Assembly (NCBI RefSeq): GCF_030272705.1 | Contig: NZ_JARFYM010000024.1 | Span: 62,001-126,000, forward strand | DNA: 64,000 bases | Direction of reading: 5' to 3' | Source: Rhizobium mayense | GTDB taxonomy: Bacteria; Pseudomonadota; Alphaproteobacteria; Rhizobiales; Rhizobiaceae | Shown: positions 8,801 to 17,620 of the stretch, piece after piece | Layout: every line of letters starts with the position of its first letter | Numbering within the stretch: the stretch's first letter is position 1 | Program-made: the position numbers and the translations under genes | Notes under the pieces: model-generated | Told to the model about the DNA's origin: nothing | Seen by the model: only the letters and a program-made list of their open reading frames with translations | Databases searched by the model: none

Positions 8801-9928
8801 ATGCTTCGGGATATGCTAGACCGCCAGTGGTACCAGCGCCTCGTGGCGGAGGCGAATGAGCTTTTTACCCCTGGCCCGCGCATGGTCGACGAACTCGAAT
8901 GCGTCGCCTCGGTGCTCCTCGCAATCGTCCTCGGTCATCTCGCCGACGTGCAGAACATCTCCTGGGCTGCGTTCTCCGGCTATATGGTCATGCGCGGCCA
9001 CATCTCGGAGAGCCTGCTGCGCGGCGTACTGCGCATCATCGGCACCATATCCGGCGCGCTGTTGGCGCTGATCGTGACCCCGCTGGTCTGGACCAGCCCA
9101 ACAGCCTCGGCGGCGTCCTTGGCGTTGATCGGCGGCGCCACGCTCTATGGCGCGCTTACGAGCAAGCGCAGCTATGCCTGGTTGTTCGTCGGCTTGACCT
9201 TTGCCATGGTCCTATTGGACAAGCTCGAACACCCTGACCTCGTGGTAACTGCCTTCGTCTCGACACGCATACGGGAGACCGTCGCGGGCACCCTCGCCTG
9301 CGTGCTGGTCAGCATGGTTTCGACCTACACGCTTCGACGGCGTTGGCCAGGCCCGCCACGCCCGCCGACGCCTCGCTTCGGCTGGAACCCCGAAGTTGCC
9401 CGCCACGCCGGCCAGGCTGCCGTCGCCCTCGCCATGCTGCCCTTCCTCCGGGCGGTGTTTCAGATCCCGGAGCTTACGCAAGGCGCTGTCAGCATAATGG
9501 CGCTGATGCTCATCCCGCTAAGCGGCATCGGCAAGAGCGGCCTCGTTCCAGTGAGCCGCCGGATCCTGCTGCGGGTGGCGGGATGCGTCTGCGGCGCAGC
9601 CCTCGCGGCGCTGTTCCTCTTCCTGGCGCATATCTCGGCGCAAGCGGTCGCCCCGGTGTTGATCGTCGGGACGATGCTGGGTGTGATCCTGGGCCGGCAT
9701 ATCGAGAACGGCAAGAGCGTCATCGCCTATGGGGGAACCCAGTTTACCCTGGCAATCCTGGTGACGCTGGTGCCTGACGGCTATGTGCATGCCGAGATCG
9801 ACCCCGGTGTGGCGCGGCTCACCGGGATATTGGTGGGCATCCTGCTTTTGGTGCCCGTGCTCGTCGGATGGCATCTGGTCGCGGGAGCGATGGGAGAACG
9901 CCCCTCCGATCGCTCCCCTCAAGGCTGA
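8801..9928 (+). CDS. FUSC-family inner-membrane protein (aromatic-acid exporter-like)
   Basis: 375 residues with two blocks of hydrophobic helices (about 35-165 and 200-365) and short charged loops, the layout of the fusaric-acid-resistance/AaeB family that exports weak aromatic acids. Recognisable stretches are LADVQNISWAAFSGYMVMRG near residue 45 and the second-half repeat beginning near ARHAGQAAVALAMLPFLRAV. It is shorter than two-domain FUSC proteins and lacks a large cytoplasmic domain. No membrane fusion partner adjoins it. Monocistronic between a divergent DUF1127 and a convergent flavoenzyme. The specific substrate cannot be read from sequence. Confidence 0.75.
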   Translation: MLRDMLDRQWYQRLVAEANELFTPGPRMVDELECVASVLLAIVLGHLADVQNISWAAFSGYMVMRGHISESLLRGVLRIIGTISGALLALIVTPLVWTSPTASAASLALIGGATLYGALTSKRSYAWLFVGLTFAMVLLDKLEHPDLVVTAFVSTRIRETVAGTLACVLVSMVSTYTLRRRWPGPPRPPTPRFGWNPEVARHAGQAAVALAMLPFLRAVFQIPELTQGAVSIMALMLIPLSGIGKSGLVPVSRRILLRVAGCVCGAALAALFLFLAHISAQAVAPVLIVGTMLGVILGRHIENGKSVIAYGGTQFTLAILVTLVPDGYVHAEIDPGVARLTGILVGILLLVPVLVGWHLVAGAMGERPSDRSPQG

Positions 9929-10003
9929 CAGGATCTCGTAAGACGGCTTCCTTCGAGGGAGCGGCTATGTCGTGATTTGCCGAGGTCGCTCGCCACATAC
10001 TCC

Positions 10004-11383
10004 TCATGGTGGCACGCAGATGTTCTGGTTCATTCGAAACAAATTGCCGGGATCATATTTCCTCTTGATCCGGAGAAGCCGCTCGAACACCTCGGGCCCA
10101 AAGGCGTCACTTACAAGATTTTCGCCCTCTCCGAGACCTGGGAAATTCAGGTAGCTCCTCCCGGTACTATGAACCTGCATGTCGTTCCAAACCGACTTCA
10201 CCCATGCAGTGTTGGCTTCGTCATCCGCCGGCGACGACCAAATGGCGTCGAGGCTGAGCATGAAAGGCATGGACCTATCGCCGAAGGCCGTGGCGTCGGC
10301 GGCGATGCTGGCCACCTGCCCACCAAACTTCCAGACCGATGCGAACGTCATCTCCGACGGCCGCCTATCCAGTCCCGCCACGATGGCCTCGATCGTCTCG
10401 TGCTTCAGATGCGCGAGATAGGTGGACTTCCAGTAACACCGGTCGCGCCCCTTTGGGAAAAGACCGTCGTAGAGCGTCTGCAAGGTGCGGTAGGGCATCC
10501 GGTCACTGAAATCCATCAGGGGGGCGCCGAACTGACGGAGCGGCCTCGTAACGAGTTCCCCAGTCTCCGCCGGACCGTCGAAGACCGTCGCCAAGCTCAA
10601 TACCCTGCGGCCCCAACAATCCTGCGGATATGCCGGATCGTGAGGAATCGTGGAGAACTCCGCCAATCCCGTAACCTCGTCGGGCGCGTCCGCCATGTAG
10701 TCGCGCCACCGAGTGAGTACCTCCACAGCCCTCTCCTCGGGATAGACTGGCGCGCAGAACATGAGCAGCGGCGGGATCTCATGCAGCATGAACTCGAAAT
10801 TGACGACGATACCGAAATTGCCGCCTCCACCCCTAAGCGCCCAGAAGAGATCCGGATTTTCGGAAGCGCTGGCGCGAACCAAGTGCCCGTCGGCAGTCAC
10901 CAGCTCTGCCGAGACTATGTTGTCGCAACTCAATCCATGCTTTCCCCGCAGCCATCCGATGCCGCCGACAAGGGCAAGACCAGCCACGCCGGTCGCCGAA
11001 ATTAGGCCGCCCGGCGTGGCTCGGCCGAACGGCGTCGTCGCCCCGTCGACGTCGGCCCAGGTCGCGCCCCCTTCCACGAATACGCGATCAAGCTCGGGAG
11101 GCACGCGCACGGAGTTCATCCGCGACAGGTCGATCATCATCCCCCCATCGCAGACGGCGTAGCCGGCGACGTTGTGGCCGCCGCTTCGCACGGCGATCAG
11201 GAGATCGTGCTCCCGAGCATGGTTTACTGCCAGAACAACGTCGGCGGCGTTGCGACACCGCGCGATCACGGCAGGCCGCCTGTCGATCATGCCGTTCCAG
11301 ACGATCCTGGCCTGCTCGTATCCGGCATCATCCGGTTCCAGCAGTTCTCCGTGAAAGTCGTCGCGTAGCTGGTCAATCGACAT
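10004..11383 (-). CDS. FAD-linked oxidoreductase, berberine-bridge (BBE-like) type
   Basis: Vanillyl-alcohol-oxidase/PCMH-fold flavoenzyme of 459 residues. The FAD-binding half contains VRSGGHNVAGYA, whose His is the usual covalent flavin attachment site, then GVAGLALVGGIGWLRGKHG and LFWALRGGGGNFGIVVNFEF. The second, 6-S-cysteinyl attachment Cys of bicovalent members is not visible: SATGVAG stands where CxTVG would be. The C terminus has the BBE domain (YLNFPGLGEG and a final DPGNLFRMNQNI). It is transcribed away from a GlxA-type regulator, which probably controls it. GGGGG precedes the ATG. Substrate unknown; many relatives oxidise sugars or secondary metabolites. Confidence 0.9.
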   Translation of the reverse strand: MSIDQLRDDFHGELLEPDDAGYEQARIVWNGMIDRRPAVIARCRNAADVVLAVNHAREHDLLIAVRSGGHNVAGYAVCDGGMMIDLSRMNSVRVPPELDRVFVEGGATWADVDGATTPFGRATPGGLISATGVAGLALVGGIGWLRGKHGLSCDNIVSAELVTADGHLVRASASENPDLFWALRGGGGNFGIVVNFEFMLHEIPPLLMFCAPVYPEERAVEVLTRWRDYMADAPDEVTGLAEFSTIPHDPAYPQDCWGRRVLSLATVFDGPAETGELVTRPLRQFGAPLMDFSDRMPYRTLQTLYDGLFPKGRDRCYWKSTYLAHLKHETIEAIVAGLDRRPSEMTFASVWKFGGQVASIAADATAFGDRSMPFMLSLDAIWSSPADDEANTAWVKSVWNDMQVHSTGRSYLNFPGLGEGENLVSDAFGPEVFERLLRIKRKYDPGNLFRMNQNICVPP

Positions 11384-11650
11384 GTCGAACCCCCATCTTC
11401 TGCTTGAAATGCATCGAAGCTAGTTCGACAGCGGATGGCGTGCTAAAGCTATAAATGCCACAACCTGGCGATTTCCGCCATTTTGTCGGGTAATCTTGAA
11501 GACCTCAGGCAACCGTCCCCTGAACGTGGTGATCCTCGCCGTCCCGGCAGCGACGCCTCGACCCTTTACGGCATGCTCGATCTGCTCTCATCGCACGGTC
11601 GCGACTGGCCGTTCATAACCAAAGGCGAGATCTGCGAGGCACGGATGCGG
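11338..11650. repeat. Direct repeat copy A (313 bp)
   Basis: Contains the first 15 codons of the flavoenzyme, the divergent intergenic region and the first about 50 codons of the GlxA-type regulator. It matches copy B at 12042-12355 along its whole length with scattered substitutions and one missing base. Confidence 0.9.
11499..11650 (+). pseudogene. 5' stub of a GlxA/AraC-type regulator gene (copy A)
   Basis: Matches the first about 50 codons of the intact regulator at 12203. The position equivalent to its ATG reads AAG. One base is missing relative to the intact gene around 11553, so the frame shifts. Homology ends after the codons for GEICEARMR, followed by unrelated sequence and an early stop. 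It cannot make a regulator and is a duplication relic. Confidence 0.85.
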
Positions 11651-12041
11651 GCGCTTCGAGAACCGCCACGGTAAGGAGGGGGCGGTCTATTCTTGCGGGA
11701 ACCGTCTCCGCCGTCATGGGATTCCCGCGCGAAGGCGAGCACGCGCTGCACGTCTCCTTCGAGGAACGCGACAGTATGGCGCGTTGGATCCGCGACTTCG
11801 GGGGCACGGTGTTCGCGAGCGAGCCTAGCCTCTCCGACGACAGCCTCGTGGAGTGGTTCGGGCCGATGCGCTCCCCATGCACGATCCGGCGGCAGGCCGC
11901 GAGCGTTGACGTCATCGATCAGATACGCCGGAAAGCGCGTTGCTATTTCGTCAAGCGTGTGCTGCGCCGTGCGTTGAATTTGGCGAGCGCGCATGAGGTT
12001 CAATAAGCGAGATGCCTCGCGAAGTCCCATGCCAGCCATGG
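11651..12041. other. Spacer between the two repeat copies, decayed coding sequence
   Basis: A plus-strand open stretch at 11716-12006 (96 codons) includes HALHVSFEERDSMARWIRDF followed by GGTVFASEP. This resembles the C-terminal extension of WYL-domain regulators, but it has no convincing start or partner domain. The minus strand is also open from 12087. I see no gene here that I would call intact. Confidence 0.35.
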
Positions 12042-12087
12042 CCAGCAGTTCTCCGCGAAAGCCGTTGCGTAGCTGGTCAATCGACAT
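12042..12087 (-). pseudogene. 5' stub of the BBE-like flavoenzyme gene (copy B)
   Basis: From the ATG at 12087 the first 15 codons read MSIDQLRNGFRGELL, nearly identical to MSIDQLRDDFHGELL of the intact flavoenzyme at 11383, including the upstream GGGGG. Homology then stops. The open frame runs on into unrelated spacer sequence. Confidence 0.85.
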
Positions 12088-12355
12088 GTCGAACCCCCAT
12101 CCTCTGCTTGGAATGCCTCAAAGCTAGTTCGATGTCGGATGACGTGCTAAAGCTATAAGTGCCACAACCTGGCGATTTCCGCCATTTGATCGGGTGATCT
12201 CGATGACCTCAGGCAACCGTCCGCTGAACGTCGCGATACTCGCCGTCCCGGCCGCGACGGCCTCTACCCTCTACGGCATGCTCGATCTGCTTTCATCGCC
12301 CGGTCGCGACTGGCCGTTCATAACGAAGGGCGAGATCTGCGAGGCACGGATGCGG
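12042..12355. repeat. Direct repeat copy B (314 bp)
   Basis: Partner of 11338-11650. This copy carries the intact start of the regulator at 12203 and the truncated flavoenzyme start at 12087. Confidence 0.9.
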
Positions 12356-13276
12356 CCTTATGTCGTCGCCAGAAGCGTGGAGGATTTCCGGGCGATAAAC
12401 GAGGTGCGCGTCCACCCCGACTTTGCCCTGCACGACTGCCCGCCCCCGGACATCATCTGCATTCCCGACTTCTTTGTGAACCCGGGCGAAAGCGTTTCCG
12501 GCCAATATGATCCCGAGGCGCAATGGCTGGCCGAGAACTACCGGCGAGGATCATTGCTGGCCAGCGCCTGCTCCGGGGCCGTGCTATTCGGCGAGGCGGG
12601 ACTGCTTGCGGATTGCGAGGCGACCATACATTGGGGCTATGTATCGACGCTGTCGGACAATTATCCTCGCGTGCGAGTGCAGACGAACCGATCCCTTGTC
12701 CTGACGGGTGAAGGCCAGCGGATTGTCATGGCCGGAGGAGGTTCGAGCTGGCAGGATCTCGCCCTTTACGTCATCGCGAGATTCGTAGGGCTGAAGGAGG
12801 CGATCGAAGTTGCCAAGGTCTACATGCTGCAGTGGCACGACCTTGGCCAGCAGCCATTCGCATCTCTCACCTGCCATCGGCACTCGGACGATCCTATGAT
12901 CGGCAGTTGTCAGGAATGGCTGGCGCTCCACTACCGGACACGCGCACCGATCGCATCGATCATCGAACGATCCGGGTTGCCGGAACGATCCTTCCTCCGC
13001 CGTTTCACCAAGGCGACCGGGATGAAACCGATCGACTATCTCCACGCGGTTCGCATTGAGGAGGCCAAACAACTGCTCGAGACAAGCGAGCTGAGCGTGG
13101 AAGTCATAGCCGATGAGGTCGGCTATGAGGATGTCAGCTTTCTGAACCGTCTGTTCCGACGTAAAACTGGTTTGACACCCGCCCAATACAGGCTTCGTTT
13201 CGGCCATTTATCAAAGCTGGTGGCTAGCGCACACAGCGACTTCGCCCGTCCGCACGTTCCGGCAGCGCAAAAATAA
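12203..13276 (+). CDS. GlxA-family AraC-type transcriptional regulator
   Basis: About 357 residues. An N-terminal DJ-1/PfpI-like amidase-fold domain (about 10-190) has the cysteine-elbow region LLASACSGAVLFGEAG. A C-terminal AraC DNA-binding domain follows with two helix-turn-helix units (PERSFLRRFTKATGMKPIDY, then DEVGYEDVSFLNRLFRRKTG). ATG at 12203 is preferred over GTG at 12194; the region is copied at 11499. It is divergent from the flavoenzyme fragment and, beyond the duplication, from the intact flavoenzyme, so it is its probable regulator. The MFS gene 118 bp downstream may be co-regulated. Confidence 0.88.
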   Translation: MTSGNRPLNVAILAVPAATASTLYGMLDLLSSPGRDWPFITKGEICEARMRPYVVARSVEDFRAINEVRVHPDFALHDCPPPDIICIPDFFVNPGESVSGQYDPEAQWLAENYRRGSLLASACSGAVLFGEAGLLADCEATIHWGYVSTLSDNYPRVRVQTNRSLVLTGEGQRIVMAGGGSSWQDLALYVIARFVGLKEAIEVAKVYMLQWHDLGQQPFASLTCHRHSDDPMIGSCQEWLALHYRTRAPIASIIERSGLPERSFLRRFTKATGMKPIDYLHAVRIEEAKQLLETSELSVEVIADEVGYEDVSFLNRLFRRKTGLTPAQYRLRFGHLSKLVASAHSDFARPHVPAAQK

Positions 13277-13393
13277 TTCGCTGCACGTGTCGCAAATTCA
13301 TGCACCCGTTCGTCATAAGAAGGAACGACCCCAAACAATTCAGCGCTCCAGGCAATTCAATTGCCTTTTCCGATTTCAAGTCAAGGGAACACC

Positions 13394-14872
13394 ATGACGA
13401 CCGACGCTCAAACTGTTGCCAATGCGGAGCAGGATATCCCCACCGTGGAAGACCGTAGCGCCCGCAACAAACTCGTTATCGGCCTGCTGTTGGTGTCGGC
13501 TTTTGTCGTCATCCTCAACGAAACCATCATGGGTGTCGCGCTGCCGCATCTGATGGCCGATCTCAATATCACGGCAAGTGCTGCTCAGTGGCTCACCACG
13601 GCATTCATGCTGACCATGGCCGTCGTCATCCCGATTACCGGATATTTGCTGCAGCGGCTCAATACGCGGCCCGTATTCATTCTCGCCATGTCGCTGTTCA
13701 GCGCCGGTACGCTCATTTCTGCACTGGCGCCGGGCTTCGCCGAACTTGTGCTCGGGCGGATCGTTCAGGCCTCGGGCACGGCGATCATGATGCCGCTGTT
13801 GATGACGACGGTAATGACCTTGGTGCCGCCGGAATCCCGAGGCCGAACCATGGGCAATATCTCAGTCGTTATTTCGGTGGCGCCGGCGATCGGACCAACC
13901 ATTTCCGGCCTGATCCTTTCGACGCTTGAATGGCGCTGGCTCTTCCTGTTGGTGTTGCCGATTGCGCTTTGCGCATTGGCGCTCGGGGCTTCGCGGATGA
14001 GGAATGTGACCACTCCAACCACCGCGCCGATCGATATTCTTTCGATCATCCTCTCCGCTATCGGCTTCGGCGGTTTCGTCTATGGCCTCAGCGGCCTCGG
14101 CGAAGCGGCGCTTCATCAGCCAGTGCTATCGCCGTGGTTTCCGCTCCTGATCGGCGGTGTGGTCATCGCGGTTTTTGTATTGCGCCAGTTGCGGTTGCAG
14201 AGACAAGATCGGGCACTGCTTGACCTGCGCACCCTGACCACGAAGACATTCACGATCGCGATGGTGATGATGGCCATCCTGATGATGTCGATGTTCGGCG
14301 TCTTCATCCTGCTTCCCATCTATTTGCAAAACGTGCTGGGACTGTCGACGCTGCAGACCGGGCTGCTATTGCTGCCCGGCGGGCTGATCATGGGCCTTTG
14401 TGCGCCGAGGGTCGGGCACCTCTTCGATAAATACGGCCCAGCGCCGCTGATCATACCGGGCGCGATCATGCTCAGCGTGGTGATGGGCGGGTTGACCCTC
14501 ATACAACAGGACACGCCTGTCTGGATGCTGCTGATCGCCCATATCGTGCTCAGCATCGGCCTCGCACTGATGTTCACGCCGCTGTTTACCGTCAGCCTGG
14601 GATCGTTGCCGCCAAACCTCTATTCGCACGGTAGCGCCATGCTCGGCGCAACCCAGCAGGTCGCCGGCGCGGCCGGTACGGCATTGTTCGTCGCAATCAT
14701 GACCTTGCGGGCCACCAGCCTTTCCGCCGGTGGCGCCGGTGTCGCAGCGGCAACGACCGGGGGCATCAAGGCGGCGTTTCTCTGCGGGATGATCATCTCG
14801 TTGGGAGCGATCGCAGCAGCCTTGTTCATCAGGAAACCGGAACACGGGCCGGGTACAGGGCACCACCACTAG
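13394..14872 (+). CDS. DHA2-family MFS multidrug transporter
   Basis: 492-residue inner-membrane exporter. After a hydrophilic N terminus come about 14 TM helices with the DHA2 signatures LNETIMGVALPHLMADL (TM1), QWLTTAFMLTMAVVIPITGY (TM2), and the motif C-like ISVVISVAPAIGPTISGLIL. I chose ATG 13394 because AAGGGA lies just upstream; an in-frame ATG at 13361 lacks one. It follows the GlxA-type regulator in the same direction and has no membrane-fusion partner, so it is likely a single-component pump. Substrate unknown. Confidence 0.9.
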   Translation: MTTDAQTVANAEQDIPTVEDRSARNKLVIGLLLVSAFVVILNETIMGVALPHLMADLNITASAAQWLTTAFMLTMAVVIPITGYLLQRLNTRPVFILAMSLFSAGTLISALAPGFAELVLGRIVQASGTAIMMPLLMTTVMTLVPPESRGRTMGNISVVISVAPAIGPTISGLILSTLEWRWLFLLVLPIALCALALGASRMRNVTTPTTAPIDILSIILSAIGFGGFVYGLSGLGEAALHQPVLSPWFPLLIGGVVIAVFVLRQLRLQRQDRALLDLRTLTTKTFTIAMVMMAILMMSMFGVFILLPIYLQNVLGLSTLQTGLLLLPGGLIMGLCAPRVGHLFDKYGPAPLIIPGAIMLSVVMGGLTLIQQDTPVWMLLIAHIVLSIGLALMFTPLFTVSLGSLPPNLYSHGSAMLGATQQVAGAAGTALFVAIMTLRATSLSAGGAGVAAATTGGIKAAFLCGMIISLGAIAAALFIRKPEHGPGTGHHH

Positions 14873-15002
14873 ACGAAATGATGTGTCTGCCATGCCTTCT
14901 CGTTTCTGAATTCAGGCATCCGACCTCCGCAAGCTTGATCAGCTCGTAACGATTTTCTGGTGACAGAGCGGTCTTTCTCTGCGAAAAGGACGGTGATGAG
15001 AG

Positions 15003-15076
15003 ACAGGGGCGCCCATAGCATGATGGGCTGAGAAGCACCCTTTGAACCTGAACCAGATAATGCTGGCGGAGGGAGT
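15003..15076 (+). promoter_or_regulatory. TPP riboswitch (THI element)
   Basis: The conserved elements are in order: AGGGGCGCCC, GGGCTGAGA, the CACCCTTTGAACCTG block, then AACCAGATAATGCTGG and CGGAGGGA. This is the thiamine pyrophosphate aptamer; TPP binding lowers expression. It precedes thiM by about 65 bp. Confidence 0.95.
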
Positions 15077-15116
15077 CGCTCGGGGTCCGGCACACTGTAT
15101 CGTCACCCCATGCGTC

Positions 15117-15138
15117 TCGCCCCGCCCGAAAGGGGCGA
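15117..15138 (+). promoter_or_regulatory. SD-sequestering hairpin of the TPP riboswitch
   Basis: TCGCCCC (15117-15123) pairs with GGGGCGA (15132-15138) around an 8-base loop. The 3' arm contains the ribosome-binding AAAGGGG of thiM, whose ATG starts at 15140. It fits translational control by the aptamer, as in other proteobacterial THI elements. Confidence 0.65.
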
Positions 15139-15139
15139 T

Positions 15140-15943
15140 ATGCAAAACCAGACCACTCCCGGCACTCTGTTGACCGCCATGCGGGCGAACCCTCCGCTGG
15201 TGCAATGCATCACCAACTACGTTGCGATGAACATCGCCGCCAATGTAATGCTTGCCGCCGGCGCCTCTCCGGCGATGGTGCATGCCGAAGAGGAAGCCGG
15301 CGAATTCGCAGCCATCTCCGGCGCATTGACGATCAATATCGGCACCTTGTCCACCGGCTGGATGGCCGGCATGGTATCGGCCGCGCAGTCGGCGACGAAG
15401 GCGGGCAAACCTTGGGTTCTCGACCCCGTCGCCCACTATGCAACGTCCTTCCGGCGTAAAGCGGTGGCAGAATTGCTGGAGCTCAATCCGGCGATCATCC
15501 GCGGCAATGCGTCTGAAATCATTGCGCTTGCCGGCGGCACAAGCCGTGGCCGGGGCGTCGACAGCCGCGATCCCGTCGAACTGGCCGAGGAGTCTGCAAC
15601 CCTGCTTGCCCGGAAATATCGGTCCGTTATCGCAGTCACCGGCGCCACGGATTTCGTCACCGATGGCAACAGAGCGGTGCGCATAGAGGGTGGCTCGCCA
15701 TTGATGACGCAGGTTACCGCGCTCGGTTGCGCGCTGACCTGCCTCGTTGGGGCATTCGCGGCGACAAGGCCGGAAGACCCATTCGATGCGTCCGTCGCAG
15801 CACTCACCGCTTTCGCAGTCGCCGGCGAACGGGCAGCCCGCGAAGCAGCCGGCCCCGGCTCCTTCTCGTGGCGTTTCCTCGACGCACTTGCGGCACTGGA
15901 TGAAACGGTGATCGACCGGGAAGCACGGATCATCCCGGCATGA
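15140..15943 (+). CDS. thiM: Hydroxyethylthiazole kinase
   Basis: Phosphorylates 4-methyl-5-(2-hydroxyethyl)thiazole for thiamine salvage. 267 residues, with the family landmarks VQCITNYVAMNIAANVMLA at the N terminus, AGASPAMVHAEEE, WVLDPVAHYATSFRR, NPAIIRGNASEIIALAGG and a C-terminal TALGCALTCLVGAFAA containing the catalytic Cys region. ATG at 15140 follows AAAGGGG directly; ATG at 15110 is in frame but has no ribosome site. First gene of thiM-thiE-thiD, overlapping thiE by ATGA, under a TPP riboswitch. Confidence 0.95.
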   Translation: MQNQTTPGTLLTAMRANPPLVQCITNYVAMNIAANVMLAAGASPAMVHAEEEAGEFAAISGALTINIGTLSTGWMAGMVSAAQSATKAGKPWVLDPVAHYATSFRRKAVAELLELNPAIIRGNASEIIALAGGTSRGRGVDSRDPVELAEESATLLARKYRSVIAVTGATDFVTDGNRAVRIEGGSPLMTQVTALGCALTCLVGAFAATRPEDPFDASVAALTAFAVAGERAAREAAGPGSFSWRFLDALAALDETVIDREARIIPA

Positions 15944-16575
15944 AAAGCTTCGATCTTTCCCTCTACCTCGTTCTCGATCCGGTGCTCTGCGCCGGTATCG
16001 GCATGGTGGAAACCGCGCGTGCCGCCGTCGCCGGTGGTGCCACCTTCGTGCAATTGCGCGATAAGCATGCCTCGACCGCGCACATGATCGAAACCGGTCG
16101 AGCACTGAAGCAGGCGCTGGCCGGCACGAAGGCGCGCCTCGTCATCAATGACGACGTCGATGCAGCAATCGCAATCGAGGCCGACGGCCTGCATATCGGC
16201 CAGGACGACATGGACGCCCGCGCCGCACGTCGTTTGATCGGCCCCGAGATGATCCTCGGCCTCTCCGTGGAAACGGAAGCGCTTGCGGCGGCCATCGATC
16301 CCGGCATCGTCGATTACGCTGGCATCGGCCCCGTTTTTGCGACGCCGACCAAACCCGACCATAAACACCCGATAGGCTTTGCGGGACTGGCGCGCATAGT
16401 CGATCTCTGCCCCGTTCCTTCCGTCGCGATCGGCGGCCTGAAGGCGGAGCACGCGGCCAGTACCCTTCTGGCTGGAGCCGACGGCCTTGCCGTCGTTTCC
16501 GCCATATGCGGCACGCCGGATCCGCAGGCCGCGGCAGCCGACATCGCGAGGGCCATCAGAAAGGCGCACCTATGA
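15940..16575 (+). CDS. thiE: Thiamine-phosphate synthase
   Basis: Joins HMP-pyrophosphate and HET-phosphate into thiamine monophosphate. 211 residues, a TIM-barrel protein with FVQLRDK, LVINDDVDAAIAIEADGLHIGQDD, GPVFATPTKPDHKHPIGFAG (the phosphate/thiazole loop) and VAIGGLKAEHAASTLLAGA. Overlaps thiM by 4 bases and thiD by 4 bases, so the operon is translationally coupled. Confidence 0.95.
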   Translation: MKSFDLSLYLVLDPVLCAGIGMVETARAAVAGGATFVQLRDKHASTAHMIETGRALKQALAGTKARLVINDDVDAAIAIEADGLHIGQDDMDARAARRLIGPEMILGLSVETEALAAAIDPGIVDYAGIGPVFATPTKPDHKHPIGFAGLARIVDLCPVPSVAIGGLKAEHAASTLLAGADGLAVVSAICGTPDPQAAAADIARAIRKAHL

Positions 16576-17393
16576 TCCGAAACGTTCTTTCCATCGCCGG
16601 CTCGGACCCCTCCGGCGGCGCCGGCATTCAGGCGGACTTGAAAGCATTTTCGGCCCGTGGCGTCTATGGCATGGCGGCGCTGACCGCGCTGACGGCCCAG
16701 AACACGCAAGGCGTTTCCGGCGTCCACCCCGTTCCTCCGCAATTCGTCGCACAGCAGATCAAGGCTATCTTTGCCGATGTGCGCGTCGACGCCGTCAAGA
16801 TCGGCATGATTGCGAATGCTGCAATCGCCGAAGCCGTCGCCGAAGCGCTCACTCCGCACCGAGACCTTCCCATCGTGCTTGACCCGGTTATGATCGCCAA
16901 GGGCGGAGCAGCGCTTCTCGCTGCGGATGCCGTCGACGTCCTGACCAGCAGGCTTCTCCCGCTTGCCACCTTGTTGACGCCCAACCTGCCGGAGGCGGCC
17001 GCACTTCTGCACGAACCCGTTGCCGAAAATCGCGAGACGATGACCCGACAGGCAGAAGCCCTGGCAAGGCTCGGTCCGCTGGCCGTTCTGGTCAAGGGCG
17101 GACATCTTGCGGGCGATGAAAGCCCGGATGTGCTCGCAAGTCCGGAGGGTCTGACCTGGTTCGAAGCCGGCCGCGTTCCGACCAGGAACACCCATGGGAC
17201 CGGCTGCACCCTTTCCAGCGCTTTGGCAGCGGAGATCGCGAAAGGCTCGTCACTGACCGACGCCGTCACCACAGCCAAGCAATACCTCGCGGGTGCGGTT
17301 GCGGCCGCCGATACTCTATCGGTCGGCACCGGTCACGGGCCGGTTCAACATTTCTACGAGCTTTGGCCACATGAAAAAGAACCCTTGGCATAA
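16572..17393 (+). CDS. thiD: Bifunctional HMP kinase / HMP-phosphate kinase
   Basis: Phosphorylates hydroxymethylpyrimidine twice to the pyrophosphate. 273 residues, ribokinase fold: VLSIAGSDPSGGAGIQADLK at the N terminus, VKIGMIANAAIAEAV, VLDPVMIAKGGAALL, LLTPNLPEAAALL and the anion-hole/catalytic NTHGTGCTLSSALAAEIA. With thiM and thiE this completes salvage of both thiamine halves; no thiC, thiG or thiO is in the window, so the operon is for salvage. The start ATG overlaps the thiE stop. Confidence 0.95.
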   Translation: MIRNVLSIAGSDPSGGAGIQADLKAFSARGVYGMAALTALTAQNTQGVSGVHPVPPQFVAQQIKAIFADVRVDAVKIGMIANAAIAEAVAEALTPHRDLPIVLDPVMIAKGGAALLAADAVDVLTSRLLPLATLLTPNLPEAAALLHEPVAENRETMTRQAEALARLGPLAVLVKGGHLAGDESPDVLASPEGLTWFEAGRVPTRNTHGTGCTLSSALAAEIAKGSSLTDAVTTAKQYLAGAVAAADTLSVGTGHGPVQHFYELWPHEKEPLA

Positions 17394-17620
17394 ACCTGCC
17401 CTAGGTCAAATAGCGCACGTGAGTCCTGGTCGCGCGACGAGAGCCCAGACCACCATAGCTGATTGTTGTTGTCAGATATTTCAATGACATGGGAAGCCAA
17501 CTTACGGCAGGATCTGAACCTAAGTCGACTCATGGTGGAACATGAACTCCTTACAGCGCAGTTGACGCAAGTTTTAGGTGTGATATATTTCACTTTCACC
17601 ACCATGAAAAGAGTGAACAC

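Noticed and set aside
9977-11005. 342-codon plus-strand frame opposite the flavoenzyme
   Set aside because: Shadow of the BBE-like gene, whose motifs and covalent His are clear on the minus strand.
14939-16105. 388-codon minus-strand frame across the riboswitch and thiM
   Set aside because: Overlaps thiM, thiE and the TPP aptamer, all strongly identified; residue composition is typical of a reverse shadow of GC-rich DNA.
17394-17620. Search for a tRNA or attachment site bordering the A/T-richer island
   Set aside because: No cloverleaf, CCA end or direct repeat flanking 17.4-20.9 kb was visible by eye, so no integrative element is claimed.
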